From NCBI RefSeq assembly GCF_001428625.1, contig NZ_LMIE01000022.1, forward strand, positions 1,042 through 65,041: a DNA stretch of 64,000 nt, given 5' to 3'. Source of the DNA: Hydrogenophaga sp. Root209. GTDB lineage: Bacteria > Pseudomonadota > Gammaproteobacteria > Burkholderiales > Burkholderiaceae_C. Below are positions 1 through 7,362 of this stretch, one piece after another. How positions within the stretch are numbered: the first letter of the stretch is position 1; each line of letters starts with the position of its first letter. The position numbers were made by a program, and so were the translations under genes. The notes under the pieces are model-generated. The model worked only from the letters and a program-made list of their open reading frames with translations. It was not told where the DNA came from and did no database searches.

Positions 1-70
1 TCATCTGGTTGAGTTCCTTGAGGGTTCTGGGGGTGTGGTAATTCCCAGTCTCTCAAACTCAACTCAGATG
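1..70. repeat. Imperfect long inverted repeat at the left edge
   Basis: The first 15 bases and bases 55-70 are near-perfect reverse complements (TCATCTG-GTTGAGTT against AACTCAACTCAGATGA, one bulged base). A second smaller stem, CTGGG with CCCAG, lies inside. There is no T-run after it. It could be a hairpin in the leader of the small gene downstream, or the end of a mobile element cut off by the window edge. I cannot tell which. Confidence 0.5.
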
Positions 71-102
71 AACACATACAACCTATTGGGCCTTCACACC
101 TA

Positions 103-381
103 GTGGGCGAAGTAGTTGAAGATCAGGTCTCGGCAGCGAGTGGGATGGGGAACGCGGAAGTCTCTATTAAAGGTGAAGATTCCCAAGGGGACTCAATAAG
201 AGGAAACAATGAAGACTTTTCTCTATCTGTAGAACTTGAAAATTTGTCTAGCAGAATCTCAGCTGCCGCCAAGCAGTTACTTGAGACTTTCTTGAATCTT
301 GCAAACACCGGAGTTATTAAACTACCGACACCCTCTGCAGAGACAGTTCAAAAAGTTCAGAGTTTCTTCATCTCAAAATAA
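103..381 (+). CDS. Small hypothetical protein (AT-rich region)
   Basis: 92 residues from a GTG start; the frame is open from base 22 but has no ATG. The product is acidic at the N-terminus, with a C-terminal half rich in Leu, Ala and Ser that looks amphipathic helical. No signal peptide, membrane segment or known motif is visible. Its TAA stop is one base before an ATG in a different frame, which suggests co-transcription with the next gene. Base composition is far more AT-rich than the rest of the window. I do not recognise the family. The start is uncertain because there is no clear ribosome binding site. Confidence 0.45.
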   Translation: MGEVVEDQVSAASGMGNAEVSIKGEDSQGDSIRGNNEDFSLSVELENLSSRISAAAKQLLETFLNLANTGVIKLPTPSAETVQKVQSFFISK

Positions 382-382
382 A

Positions 383-1003
383 ATGAAACTCAACTTCAAA
401 TCATCCGAATTGACTTCAGAAAAGTCTCTTTGAGATGTATATCTACTCACAAGGAAAATTAGACCAAGCCTACTACACATTGTGGTCTTGACCGCAACAG
501 CCGCTGCACTCACATTTAAAGCATGCGCGCTTACCAACCACGCAGACTCGCTGTTAATAGAGATTAGAACTTGGGCCGCAAACGGCTTCAACTTTTCAAT
601 TACAACACTTGGCTTCTTAATTGCCGGATTCACAATATTTGTGACAGTCGCAAAACCCGGCATGATGTTGGCAATGATGGATCACACTGATCCTGAAACC
701 AAACTACCAACATTAAAAGCAAATCTCGCGAAATTCATGCATGTGTTTATCATCTATATCGCATGTTCCGGCTTGTATCTCTCGATCCTTTTATTTGGCC
801 AAAACAATAGCATTGTTTGGTGGGTAATAAAATTCACACCCGATCCTCTACTTCTAAGAGATACAATAATAGTTATTGCATATGTATATGTCGGTACGAG
901 CTTCGCATACTTACTCCTCACACTGAAGAGTTTTATTTATAATATCTATACAATTGTTATGAATTTTCTTCGCTGGGAAAGAGAGAACTCAAACAATCAA
1001 TAA
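383..1003 (+). pseudogene. Putative membrane protein interrupted by an in-frame TGA
   Basis: An ATG at 383, one base after the preceding stop, opens a frame that reads MKLNFKSSELTSEKSL, meets TGA at 431-433, then continues open as DVYLLTRKIRPSLLHI and on to 1003 without another stop. The part after the stop has about four hydrophobic segments (near 475-530, 595-650, 735-795 and 860-930) and a basic C-terminal tail. The simplest reading is one gene of about 206 codons with a nonsense mutation at codon 17. A shorter product from a non-ATG start such as the GTG at 482 is possible. AT-rich, unlike its right-hand neighbours. Family not recognised. Confidence 0.5.
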
Positions 1004-1084
1004 ATACTCGCGATCAAATTAAATATTTGGAATCAAATTCCGATTGATTGAACCACAAGCGATCATTTTCGAGGGAGAAAAATA

Positions 1085-1801
1085 ATGGCGAAATTTCTAT
1101 CCACTACCGGCACCAACTACCACTTGGAAGAATTGATCAAAGGCGCATCCGACCGCCTGATCCTGATCAGCCCCTTCCTAAAGCTCAACGACCGCATGAA
1201 AGAGCTTCTGGCGGACAAGAACCGCTTGAAGATCGACGTGCGCATCGTTTACGGCAAGAGTGAGTTGCAGCCGCAGGAGATTGAATGGCTGCGCGGCTTG
1301 ACCTACATCCGCACCAGCTTCTGCAAGAACCTGCACGCCAAGTGCTACATGAATGAAGAGATGTGCATCATCACCAGCCTGAACCTCTACGAGTTCAGCC
1401 AGGTGAACAACAACGAGATGGGCATCCTGATCCAGCGCGGAGAAGATAGCCAGCTCTACAAAGACGCCTACGAAGAAGCCCAGCGCATCATTCGCATCAG
1501 CGAAGAAGTGCGCATCACGCTGGAGCGCGTGTCCCATGAGCCCGAAGCTACTGCTGCTGAGACTGGCAAGGGTGTTGATTCAGATTCGGTCGGCGACAAG
1601 CTGGCCTCGTCCAAGATCGCGGCCAAGCTGGGCATGAAGACGGCCCAGTTCATGGACCGCGCCGCCGAGCAAGGCTTTTTGACGGTGGACGGCGACAAAC
1701 ATCTGCTGACTGCCAAGGGCGAAAAGGCGGGTGTGGAGTTCGTGGCCAAGTCCCGGTTCGGGCCTTACTTTCTTTGGCCGCAGGACTTTCATCCGGTCTG
1801 A
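1085..1801 (+). CDS. Phospholipase D-like (single HKD) protein with C-terminal winged-helix-like part
   Basis: 238 residues, preceded by GAGGGAG seven bases before the ATG. The N-terminal ~145 residues fit the PLD-like (PLDc_2) fold: hydrophobic strand RLILISPF (24-31), H84-x-K86, S98-x-N100, then NNNEMGIL at 108-115, the usual order of the HKD motif and its following Asn/Glu. Only one HKD is present, so a homodimer would be needed for a full active site. After an acidic linker, residues 170-238 look like a small helix-turn-helix or antirepressor-type domain. Substrate unknown; DNA is plausible given the Mrr-type nuclease gene 55 bases downstream. Lies at the junction with the AT-rich segment. 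Confidence 0.8.
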   Translation: MAKFLSTTGTNYHLEELIKGASDRLILISPFLKLNDRMKELLADKNRLKIDVRIVYGKSELQPQEIEWLRGLTYIRTSFCKNLHAKCYMNEEMCIITSLNLYEFSQVNNNEMGILIQRGEDSQLYKDAYEEAQRIIRISEEVRITLERVSHEPEATAAETGKGVDSDSVGDKLASSKIAAKLGMKTAQFMDRAAEQGFLTVDGDKHLLTAKGEKAGVEFVAKSRFGPYFLWPQDFHPV

Positions 1802-1856
1802 GCGCAGACCACGCGCATTCGTTAGCTGACAACGGCGAGTACAGCGGGCAACAGAG

Positions 1857-2744
1857 ATGGCCTACCGTGGCAATCGACGCCGAGGACATCGACAGCAGTC
1901 CAACGAAACGTTCCCGGACAGGGTCTTTACCGTCCTGGTTTTGACTGCCCTGCTTTGGGTGGCCAGCGAGTACATGCAAGGACGCCCTCACCTCGCATCT
2001 GCAGGAGCCGGTCTGCGCTCCGTGCTCTGGCTTCCATTGACTATCGGTGTGGGCTTGCTGGGCCTGCACTTCGTCTTTCGGGCGCTGGCTGCCTTGTCCT
2101 CCAACACTGACTCGGCACGCAACTCCTTCGACGATCGGCGTGATCCGCTTTTTGCCGGAGCCAAGGCGCAGACAGGGCCGGTCACTGAGGTTCATTGGAG
2201 TTCCAAGGTCTTCGCTGCCATCGAATGGAGGCGCTTCGAGGCGGTTGTGGAAACCCTGTTTGCGCAGGCAGGCTATGAAACGCGGTCGCAGTTGCACGGA
2301 GCGGACGGCGGGGTGGACATCTGGCTGTATTCGAAGAACCCCAATAACTCGGTGTCGGTGGTGCAGTGCAAGCACTGGCAAGGCAATCCGGTCACGGTGA
2401 AGGAACTGCGCGAATTCCTGGGTGTGATGGCGTCGCATGGCATCAAGCGCGGCACCTTCGCCACCTCGTCGCGCTACACGTCCGATGCGGTGGCGTTTGC
2501 CAAGGCCAACGGCATCACCGCGCAGAACGGCAACGATCTGCTCAGGTTGATTGCCCAGCGCTCACCAGAGCAGCAGGCCCGCCTGCTGGAAGTGGCGTAC
2601 GAAGGTGAGTACTGGAAGCCCACGTGCGCCAGCTGTGGCGTGAAGATGGTGCAGCGCGAAGCCAGGGGGAACGGGGCACGGTTCTGGGGTTGCACGAACT
2701 ATCCCCGCTGCAAGTGCACACTCCCCATGAAGACAGTCGATTGA
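1857..2744 (+). CDS. Membrane-anchored Mrr-type restriction endonuclease with topoisomerase-like zinc ribbon
   Basis: 295 residues. Two hydrophobic segments (about 22-40 and 52-80) precede a linker and then a PD-(D/E)xK domain at about 115-235: IEWRRFEAVVETLFAQAGY, D150/D154 in the GGVDIWL strand and Q170-C-K172, the signature of Mrr_cat nucleases. A C-terminal C4 zinc ribbon (C257, C260, C279, C285) with WGCxNYPRC resembles the topoisomerase I zinc-finger repeat. The order suggests an inner-membrane protein with a cytoplasmic DNA-cleaving domain that may act on foreign or modified DNA. No methyltransferase is nearby. A close paralogue lies at 8054 and a nuclease-less relative at 13756. Family call firm; substrate inferred. 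Confidence 0.85.
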   Translation: MAYRGNRRRGHRQQSNETFPDRVFTVLVLTALLWVASEYMQGRPHLASAGAGLRSVLWLPLTIGVGLLGLHFVFRALAALSSNTDSARNSFDDRRDPLFAGAKAQTGPVTEVHWSSKVFAAIEWRRFEAVVETLFAQAGYETRSQLHGADGGVDIWLYSKNPNNSVSVVQCKHWQGNPVTVKELREFLGVMASHGIKRGTFATSSRYTSDAVAFAKANGITAQNGNDLLRLIAQRSPEQQARLLEVAYEGEYWKPTCASCGVKMVQREARGNGARFWGCTNYPRCKCTLPMKTVD

Positions 2745-2767
2745 ACCCATCACACACCACCCCTCAC

Positions 2768-3175
2768 ATGCTCGCCAACGTAACCCCCTTCCTCCTCCAC
2801 TGGGCCATCACCGCCTTCTCCCTGTGGGTGGCGAGCCATCTGTTCAAAGGCATCCGGTTCGGCAGCACCTCGGCGCTGGTGGTGTCAGCCCTGCTGCTGG
2901 GTCTGGCCAATGCGATCGTGCGGCCGCTGCTGGTGGTGCTCACGCTGCCCTTGACGCTGCTGAGCTTTGGCCTGTTCCTGCTGGTGATCAACGCGCTGAT
3001 GCTGTTGCTGGTGGCCAAGCTGGTGGACGGCTTCAAGGTCGACGGGTTCTGGACGGCGTTCTGGGCCAGCCTGTTCATCTCGCTGCTCAGCCTGGTGCTC
3101 GGCGCCTTCGTGCTGGGCGGCACGCCCGAGTTCACCATCGAGACCAGCCCGGCCCCGGGGCGGGTGTGGCTTTGA
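2768..3175 (+). CDS. YvlD-like / phage holin family IV membrane protein
   Basis: 135 residues with four transmembrane segments and the hallmarks of the 4-TM family related to mycobacteriophage holins (DUF360/YvlD): GIRFGSTSALVVSALLLGL, then NAIVRPLLVVLTLPLTLLSFG and a last VDGFWTAFWASLFISLLS segment. Most chromosomal members are not phage lysis proteins and their function is unknown; no phage genes adjoin. Starts 23 bases after the nuclease gene, same strand. The ATG at 2768 starts exactly where the homologous region begins, so the longer upstream frame is unlikely to be coding. Confidence 0.8.
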   Translation: MLANVTPFLLHWAITAFSLWVASHLFKGIRFGSTSALVVSALLLGLANAIVRPLLVVLTLPLTLLSFGLFLLVINALMLLLVAKLVDGFKVDGFWTAFWASLFISLLSLVLGAFVLGGTPEFTIETSPAPGRVWL

Positions 3176-3242
3176 GGCTTGGGCGCGGCCGAGTCTTGCC
3201 CCGCCATTGCTGATCTGCTCGGCCCGTCGATACACTCAGCCC

Positions 3243-3551
3243 ATGCATCCCGCCATCTCCCAACACCGCTCAGGCATCGCTGCCATCTGCCAGCGCCACG
3301 GCATTCGCCGCCTGGAGGTGTTTGGCTCGGCTGCACGGGCCGATGACTTCAACCCAGATAGCAGCAACGCAGACTTTCTGGTGGAGTTCGCCCCGGGTGT
3401 TCACCCCGATCTGAATTCCTTCTTTGGCGCGAAGTCGGATCTGGAACAGTTGCTCGGCCGGGGGGTGGACTTGGTGGAACCCGGCGCGGTGCGCAACCCC
3501 TACGTGCTGGCCAACATCAATCGCCATCGCGAAGCCGTTTATGCAGCGTGA
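3243..3551 (+). CDS. mntA: MntA-like nucleotidyltransferase (MNT) antitoxin with altered active site
   Basis: 102 residues of the minimal nucleotidyltransferase family: helix, then GSAAR (28-32) and the strand SNADFLVEF (41-49). In active members this strand reads S-D-x-D; here the first Asp is Asn42 (codon AAC, one transition from GAC). MntA normally AMPylates the tyrosine of the R-x4-H-x-Y motif of its HEPN partner HepT and so neutralises it. The stop overlaps the start of the hepT remnant by 11 bases, the usual arrangement. With a DxD residue lost and the partner broken, this looks like a decaying toxin-antitoxin pair, though the frame itself is intact. Confidence 0.8.
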   Translation: MHPAISQHRSGIAAICQRHGIRRLEVFGSAARADDFNPDSSNADFLVEFAPGVHPDLNSFFGAKSDLEQLLGRGVDLVEPGAVRNPYVLANINRHREAVYAA

Positions 3552-3887
3552 TCCGCGCGCTTTCCTGTGGGACGTGCGCGAAGCAGCATTGGCCATTCAG
3601 TCCTTCACGTCCGGTATGGACGCCACGGCGTAAGTCGGCAGCGAACTGGTGCAAGCGGCAGTGGAGCGCAAGTTCGAAGTGATCGGGGAAGCGCTGAACC
3701 AGTTGGCCAAACTGGATCCATCGCTCGCGGCACGCATTGCAGACCTGCCGCAGATCGTGGCCTTTCGCAACCAGCTCATTCACGGCTACGCCACGGTCAA
3801 CCCCACCACCGTGTGTGGAACATTGCTCAGAACGCTCTGCCAGGCTTGATCGACGCCGTTCAGGGTTTACTGGACGGGTTGGCTTGA
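3541..3887 (+). pseudogene. hepT: HepT-like HEPN (DUF86) toxin remnant: nonsense codon plus frameshift
   Basis: The ATG at 3541 reads FLWDVREAALAIQSF..GMDATA, then a TAA at 3631-3633, then continues in the same frame as VGSELVQAAVERKFEVIGEAL, through R-NQLI-H-GY (3766-3789), the catalytic R-x4-H-x-Y motif of HEPN RNases. At 3811-3818 a GT/TG dinucleotide appears added: the frame goes to CGTLLRTLCQA and stops, whereas the frame two bases on reads VWNIAQNALPGLIDAV to a stop at 3887, as expected for the family C-terminus. Two independent lesions make it a pseudogene of about 115 codons. The family RNase cleaves RNA or tRNA; this copy should be inactive unless read through. Confidence 0.85.
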
Positions 3888-3938
3888 ACTGGCAACTGAT
3901 GCCGTATGCGTTGGCGGAGGCTGTTGATGCCGCCGCTC

Positions 3939-4367
3939 TCAGTGCAGCGTGTTCGCCATGATCTGGTGCACTTCCTGCTCCAGACCCTGCGACGGTATGA
4001 CCACCATCTGCTTGCCACCGAATTCCGCCGAGTAGCGCGGCGATTCGCTGGCGTGCTGATAGGCCTCGCCAAGCCGGAAGATCAACTCCCCGACTTCGAC
4101 TTGCGATAGATGGTGCTCCTTGGCCATGTCATTGAGGCTGGAGACCTTGCCGTCATGAATCCAGGCAATGCCAAAGCTCTCGGGTGGTTTGCCGAGGAAG
4201 ACGAAGGCTTCATGCTCTGCCGGCACCACTTGCAGGTGGTCAGACACCTTGTGCGCCAGCTCCTCCAGCGGTGTTTTGATTTCATCGAGCTTGCCAATAG
4301 CCTCGCTGCCCGGCGGCAGCGGCGGATACATGACTTTGCTGCCGAAAAACTTGTCGAGTAGTCCCAT
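3939..4367 (-). CDS. Hypothetical soluble protein
   Basis: 142 residues, mixed alpha/beta composition, no signal peptide or membrane segment. The start at 4367 is chosen for the AAAGGAG eight bases upstream; an upstream extension in frame lacks such a site. Features seen: MGLLDKFFGSK at the N-terminus, IAWIHDGKVSSLNDM in the middle and GGKQMVVIPSQGLEQEV near the C-terminus. I do not recognise a family. Convergent with the broken hepT. Codon use is like the rest of the chromosome. Confidence 0.7.
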   Translation of the reverse strand: MGLLDKFFGSKVMYPPLPPGSEAIGKLDEIKTPLEELAHKVSDHLQVVPAEHEAFVFLGKPPESFGIAWIHDGKVSSLNDMAKEHHLSQVEVGELIFRLGEAYQHASESPRYSAEFGGKQMVVIPSQGLEQEVHQIMANTLH

Positions 4368-4544
4368 GTTGTTCTCCTTTGAGAAGACAAATAAGAGAGC
4401 CTGACGACAACCCACGGCGTGGAGAGACAAGTCGCCAAGCACATCGACCATAGACCTTCAGAGCCGCCAGTTCAACTCGGATCGATGAACCGTGTGTTCC
4501 CTGAAGGGCCACGGAAGTTTCGACACGACTTTTGTTTCTCAAAC

Positions 4545-4572
4545 TTGACAAAATGACAATTTTGATCAGAAT
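4545..4572 (+). promoter_or_regulatory. Sigma-70-like promoter for the XRE/AbiEii operon
   Basis: A perfect -35 TTGACA (4545-4550) and, 16 bases on, CAGAAT (4567-4572; 4 of 6 to consensus) lie directly before the XRE gene at 4582, so the transcript would have a very short leader. The surrounding bases have a loose inverted symmetry (TGACAAAA.. against TTTTGATCA), a plausible operator for self-repression by the XRE protein. Local AT-richness contrasts with the genes on both sides. Not tested. Confidence 0.5.
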
Positions 4573-4581
4573 AAGAAACAA

Positions 4582-5097
4582 ATGTCAGCCCAATCACCTC
4601 CCCCGCTCGACCAAAGCACCGCGCAGCTGCAAGCCCTGGGCGCGCAGCTTCGCGCGCGCCGCAAGGCACTGCGTGTGAGCAGCACGGCGGCGGCCGAGGC
4701 GGCGGGCATGTCGCGGGTGACGCTGCACCGCATTGAGAAGGGCGAGCCTTCGGTGGCAGGTGGCGCATGGGCCAATGCCATGGCGGCGCTGGGTATGACG
4801 CTGCTGGCCCGCAATGCTGAAGACGCCGAAACCGATGGGGAGGGTGCGAGCCCGGCAGATCTGGCCGAGTGGATTCCGGTGCGGGTGCACCTGGCGGACT
4901 ACCCGCAGTTGAAGGCCCTGGCCTGGCAGGTGCACGGTATCGACACGCTTTCACCCCTGGAGGCCTTGGGTATTTACGAGCGCAATGCGCGCCATCTGGA
5001 CACTGCTGCCATGTTGCCCGCCGAGAGGGCGCTGTTGCAGGCGCTGCGCACGGGTCTGGGTGGTGGCGCGGCGGTGGTGGGCACACCCGATGTTTGA
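4582..5097 (+). CDS. XRE-family helix-turn-helix regulator, probable antitoxin of the AbiEii partner
   Basis: 171 residues. A Cro/C1-type HTH occupies about residues 15-75: LGAQLRARRKALRVS, then AAEAAGMSRVTLHRIEKGEP, the classical recognition-helix region. The remaining ~95 residues (acidic linker, then WIPVRVHLADYPQLKALAWQ and an Ala/Leu-rich C-terminus) are of a type that accompanies AbiEii-like toxins. The stop overlaps the start of the next gene by eight bases (ATGTTTGA), indicating translational coupling. Role inferred: repress the shared promoter and neutralise the downstream nucleotidyltransferase. Confidence 0.82.
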   Translation: MSAQSPPPLDQSTAQLQALGAQLRARRKALRVSSTAAAEAAGMSRVTLHRIEKGEPSVAGGAWANAMAALGMTLLARNAEDAETDGEGASPADLAEWIPVRVHLADYPQLKALAWQVHGIDTLSPLEALGIYERNARHLDTAAMLPAERALLQALRTGLGGGAAVVGTPDV

Positions 5098-5800
5098 ACG
5101 CCCTCACCACCAGCGCATTGCACATGTGCTCGCCGCGCTGGACGGCGATGCGCTGCGGCGGCATGGCTGCTTGTTTGGCGGCGGCACCTGCATCGCCCTG
5201 CGCCATGGCGAGTACCGCGAATCGGTGGACATCGATTTTCTGGTGTCCGACGCTGCGGGCTACCGGGAACTGCGTCAGTTGCTCACAGGCGCCGGTGGGC
5301 TCAACGCCCTGGTCAGGCCTGGCGCTCAGCCGCTGGAGATGCTGCGCGAGGTGCGCGCCGATCAGTACGGCCTGCGCACGGTGGTGCAAATGGACGGCCA
5401 GGCCATCAAGTTTGAAATCGTGCGCGAGGCACGCATCTCGCTGGAAGCGCCGACCAAGGACGATGAGGTGTGTGGCATTGGCACGCTCACGCCGCTGGAT
5501 CTCGCGGCTTCGAAAATGTTGGCCAATTCAGACCGGTGGGCGGACGACGGTGTGTTCAGCCGCGACGTGATCGACCTGGCCATGATGGGCTTGCGCCTGC
5601 CCCTGCTGCGCACGGCGCTGGCCAAGGCCGAGCAAGCCTACGGCCCCGCCGTGGCGCGAGATCTGGCCAAAGCCATTGACCGACTGCAAGACCGCCAGGG
5701 CTGGCTGGAGCGCTGCATGCAGGCCATGGCCATGACGCTGCCCAAGGCGGTGCTCTGGCAAAAGATTCGCGCGCTGCGCAGGTTGTTGAAGCCGGTTTGA
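5090..5800 (+). CDS. AbiEii/AbiGii-family nucleotidyltransferase toxin
   Basis: 236 residues. The family hallmark is visible near the N-terminus: G30-GGT followed by D47-I-D49-F, the GG..DxD nucleotidyltransferase core, then DGQAIKFEIV (catalytic third carboxylate region) and LTPLDLAASKMLAN typical of AbiEii. Family members transfer nucleotides to tRNA and arrest growth, protecting populations from phage. In the classical type IV system the partner is AbiEi; here the partner is a shorter XRE protein. The start overlaps the upstream stop. All key acidic residues are present, so the protein appears intact. Confidence 0.85.
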   Translation: MFERPHHQRIAHVLAALDGDALRRHGCLFGGGTCIALRHGEYRESVDIDFLVSDAAGYRELRQLLTGAGGLNALVRPGAQPLEMLREVRADQYGLRTVVQMDGQAIKFEIVREARISLEAPTKDDEVCGIGTLTPLDLAASKMLANSDRWADDGVFSRDVIDLAMMGLRLPLLRTALAKAEQAYGPAVARDLAKAIDRLQDRQGWLERCMQAMAMTLPKAVLWQKIRALRRLLKPV

Positions 5801-5867
5801 GTCTTCTATGCATGGGGATTCACTGGCTGACCTTCTGTGGCGCTCAGCCCCGGATCGCCTCAACGAT

Positions 5868-5894
5868 GAAGCGCAAAAGCCAGTTTTGCGCTTC
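5868..5894. terminator. Perfect 11-bp hairpin between convergent genes
   Basis: GAAGCGCAAAA and TTTTGCGCTTC flank a five-base loop (GCCAG) between the AbiEii gene and the convergent Rid-family gene, the right arm overlapping the latter's stop codon. The AT part is at the inside of the stem rather than outside it, so it is not a textbook intrinsic terminator, but position and perfection suggest a bidirectional 3'-end structure. Confidence 0.5.
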
Positions 5895-6291
5895 AAGCGG
5901 CCTCAGGCAGCTTCGCAATCACCTTGATCTCGAACTGAAACCCGTAGAGCCATGTCACGCCAACGCCGGTGAGCGTGGGGTACGGGGCTTCGCCCCAATG
6001 TTCGCCAAACACCTGCCAGATGGTTTCGAAATTTGACTCCGGGTCGACGATGAAGACGGTCACGTCGACCACGTCCTTGAACGTGCAGCCGGCGGCCGAG
6101 AGGATCGTGTTGAGGTTGTCGAATGCCAGGCGGACCTGGCCTTTCAGATCGGCCTCGGGTGAGCCATCAGGCCGGCTGCCCACCTGCCCCGAGACGAACA
6201 GAAAACCGTTGGAGCGGATCGCTGGCGAGTAGTGGTTCTTTTCATAGAGAGCCTGGCGCCCAGCGGGAAAGACAACATCACGTGCAGACAT
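5893..6291 (-). CDS. Rid-family (RidA/YjgF-like) protein lacking the catalytic arginine
   Basis: 132 residues of the YjgF/YER057c/UK114 fold: FVSGQVGSRPDG, DLKGQVRLAFDNLNTIL, CTFKDVVDVTVFIVD, and a C-terminal VTWLYGFQFEIKVIA strand. Archetypal RidA uses an arginine in P-A-R-T to hydrolyse 2-aminoacrylate-type imines; here that site reads P-T-L-T, so the protein belongs with Rid groups lacking imine deaminase activity, whose roles are poorly known. Start at 6291 has AAAGAGG upstream. Divergent from the LysR gene at 6417, a likely regulator of it. Confidence 0.82.
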   Translation of the reverse strand: MSARDVVFPAGRQALYEKNHYSPAIRSNGFLFVSGQVGSRPDGSPEADLKGQVRLAFDNLNTILSAAGCTFKDVVDVTVFIVDPESNFETIWQVFGEHWGEAPYPTLTGVGVTWLYGFQFEIKVIAKLPEAA

Positions 6292-6372
6292 GGAATACCT
6301 CTTTGATGGGTGGGAATGGATCGACTCTAGGCATTCACGGCCTGCAGATAAACGGGCAAGTCGCACAATGAC

Positions 6373-6391
6373 TGTTTGAGATTCCCAAACA
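6373..6391. promoter_or_regulatory. LysR-type operator-like palindrome
   Basis: TGTTTG (6373-6378) and CAAACA (6386-6391) form a perfect interrupted palindrome with a seven-base spacer, in the 125-base gap between the divergent Rid-family and LysR genes, 26 bases before the LysR start. Size and T-N11-A content fit a LysR recognition site for autoregulation and control of the divergent gene. Inference from position and symmetry only. Confidence 0.5.
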
Positions 6392-6416
6392 ATCGAACGA
6401 GGTATGAGGAACAGCC

Positions 6417-7340
6417 ATGGACCGTTTTGATGCGATGCAGGCCTTTGCCCGCGTGGTGGAAGCTGGCAGCTTCACCAAGGCAGCGCAGACGCTGCACATG
6501 AGCAAGACCACGGTGACGCAGTTGGTGCAGCAACTGGAGGCGCGGTTGCGCGTGAAGCTGCTGAACCGCACGACGCGGCAGGTGAAGGTGACAGCTGATG
6601 GCGCTGCTTACTACGAGCGCGTGGTGCGCCTGTTGGCGGACATGGAAGACGCGGACACCAGCCTTTCCAGTGCATCTGCCTCGCCCCGCGGGCGCTTGCG
6701 CGTGGACGTGCCCAGCCCGCTGGCCCGCATGATCCTGATGCCGGCCCTGCCGACGTTTCATGCGCGTTACCCCGAGATCCAGCTCCACATGGGCGTGAGC
6801 GACCGTATGGTGGACCTGATCGGCGACAACGTGGACTGCGTGCTGCGCGGCGGTGAAGTCACCGACCCGTCGTTGATCGCGCGCCGCGTGGGCGACCTGC
6901 AGCTCGGCGTCTACGCGGCCCCCAGCTACCTGGCGCTCGCGGGCACGCCGCTGCACCCGCGCGAGCTGGAAGACACGCACCACCGCACGGTGGGTTTTCT
7001 GCGCGCACGCAGCGGCACGGTGGCGCCCCTGGGCATGGAGCGCGATGCTGAGCGCATCGAGGTGCAGGGGCGCTATGCGGTGGCCGTTGACGACGGCAAC
7101 GCCTACCTGGCGGCAGGGCTCGCCGGCATGGGCGTGCTATGGCTGCCGCACTACATGGCCCAGGACCACGCAGCGCGCGGCGAACTGGTGCCGCTGTTCG
7201 ACGGCTGGCATTGCGATTCGATGCCGATGCACGTGGCCTTCCCGCCGAACCGACACGTGAGCGCGAAGCTGCGGGCGTTCATTGACTGGGTGGTGGAGTT
7301 GATGGCGGTGCATGCGCCGGTGGTGGTCGGGCGCGCTTGA
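6417..7340 (+). CDS. LysR-family transcriptional regulator
   Basis: 307 residues. N-terminal winged HTH (about 1-60): MDRFDAMQAFARVVEAGSF, TKAAQTLHMSKTTVTQLVQQ, LNRTTRQVKVT; then a linker helix and a two-lobed periplasmic-binding-like effector domain (about 90-300) of the group that includes many oxidative or aromatic-stress regulators. RBS GAGG and AGGA lie just upstream of the ATG. Divergent from the Rid-family gene, with a palindrome between them. Effector unknown. Ends 22 bases before a convergent gene. Confidence 0.9.
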   Translation: MDRFDAMQAFARVVEAGSFTKAAQTLHMSKTTVTQLVQQLEARLRVKLLNRTTRQVKVTADGAAYYERVVRLLADMEDADTSLSSASASPRGRLRVDVPSPLARMILMPALPTFHARYPEIQLHMGVSDRMVDLIGDNVDCVLRGGEVTDPSLIARRVGDLQLGVYAAPSYLALAGTPLHPRELEDTHHRTVGFLRARSGTVAPLGMERDAERIEVQGRYAVAVDDGNAYLAAGLAGMGVLWLPHYMAQDHAARGELVPLFDGWHCDSMPMHVAFPPNRHVSAKLRAFIDWVVELMAVHAPVVVGRA

Positions 7341-7362
7341 GGTTGCAGCCGGCCCCGGTCTC

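Noticed and set aside
1028-1042. GGAAT-CAA-ATTCC hairpin as a terminator after the broken membrane gene
   Set aside because: Only five pairs with a three-base loop and no T-run; too weak to support.
2768-3175. Holin-like protein as sign of a prophage
   Set aside because: No phage structural, lysis or integrase genes adjoin; YvlD-type members are ordinary chromosomal proteins.
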